A stretch of 64,000 nt of DNA, taken from positions 4,099,713-4,163,712 of the forward strand of contig CM041201.1 in the NCBI GenBank assembly GCA_023078555.1, given 5' to 3'. Below the pieces are notes generated by a model. It was not told the origin of the DNA, did not search any database, and worked only from the letters and a program-made list of their open reading frames with translations. This DNA comes from Ulva prolifera (lineage: Eukaryota > Chlorophyta > Ulvophyceae > Ulvales > Ulvaceae). Within the stretch, counting starts at the first letter, position 1. Each line of letters starts with the position of its first letter. The position numbers and the translations under genes were made by a program. Shown here piece after piece: positions 63,849 to 64,000 of this stretch.

Positions 63849-64000
63849 ATGAGCGGGACTATTTTGGGTGGCGATGCGTATCAGGTTGCCCTCAAGCATG
63901 GCGCGAAAGATGAGCAAATCCAGGCGCTTCGGACCCGCGAAGCTCTGCTAGAGATCCTTCAAGAGACCAATATTGAATCTGACATCTGCGAAGATGTAGC
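63849..64000 (+). CDS. First visible exon of an unidentified gene, cut by the right edge
   Basis: A frame open to the window end, with an ATG at 63849 and open upstream into 63830. It reads MSGTILGGDAYQVALKHGAK, then IQALRTREALLEILQE and ESDICEDVA. The composition is charged and helical. I do not recognise it. Either this ATG is the start or this is exon 2 after one ending near 63820. Too short to say more. Confidence 0.4.
   Translation, partial: MSGTILGGDAYQVALKHGAKDEQIQALRTREALLEILQETNIESDICEDV

Overview
The window is nuclear DNA from a photosynthetic eukaryote, most likely a chlorophyte green alga (possibly a trebouxiophyte; that rank is a guess). Reasons: almost every gene is split by short GT-AG introns; the genes include a nuclear plastid-type ribosomal protein L10, a DUF760 plastid protein, a fused PabA-PabB aminodeoxychorismate synthase and a plant-type non-phosphorylating NADP-GAPDH; several 3' flanks carry TGTAA, the chlorophyte poly(A) signal. 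I see no CRISPR array, prophage, insertion sequence, secretion or defence locus, and no bacterial-style operons. I did not find a tRNA or rRNA gene by eye.

Layout. 1-10.4 kb: the end of a CBS-domain gene (minus), head-to-head with aminodeoxychorismate synthase (plus); an empty-looking 2.5 kb; a DCC thiol-oxidoreductase (plus); a small LYR-motif protein (minus); a TMEM14/FAX membrane protein (plus). 11.3-22 kb: elongin C (minus), a ZIP metal transporter (minus), a type I DnaJ co-chaperone (plus), a small coiled-coil protein (minus) and a DUF760 protein (plus). 23.4-34 kb: a SWI3/SMARCC chromatin-remodelling subunit (plus), a SpoU RNA methyltransferase (minus) and a large gene I cannot identify (minus). 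34.5-44 kb: GAPN (plus), plastid L10 (plus), a ChrR-like cupin protein (minus) and tRNA 2'-phosphotransferase (minus). 44.6-64 kb, all plus: MRE11, ER glucosidase II alpha, TAF2 and the first coding piece of one more gene.

Neighbours are not functionally linked; this is an ordinary housekeeping stretch covering folate synthesis, metal transport, protein folding, chromatin and transcription, DNA repair, N-glycan trimming and carbon metabolism. Several pairs are divergent and probably share promoter regions (CBS/ADC synthase, LYR/TMEM14, ZIP/DnaJ, unknown/GAPN, TPT1/MRE11).

Exon structures were built by hand from GT-AG signals, reading-phase agreement and recalled family motifs. Where phases close over the whole gene (ADC synthase, ZIP, elongin C, DUF760, SWI3, SpoU, GAPN, cupin, glucosidase II) I trust the models. 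The MRE11 tail, TAF2 and the unknown gene have unresolved junctions. The most interesting unknown is the minus-strand gene at 30.5-34.0 kb. I did not find a new multi-gene system.
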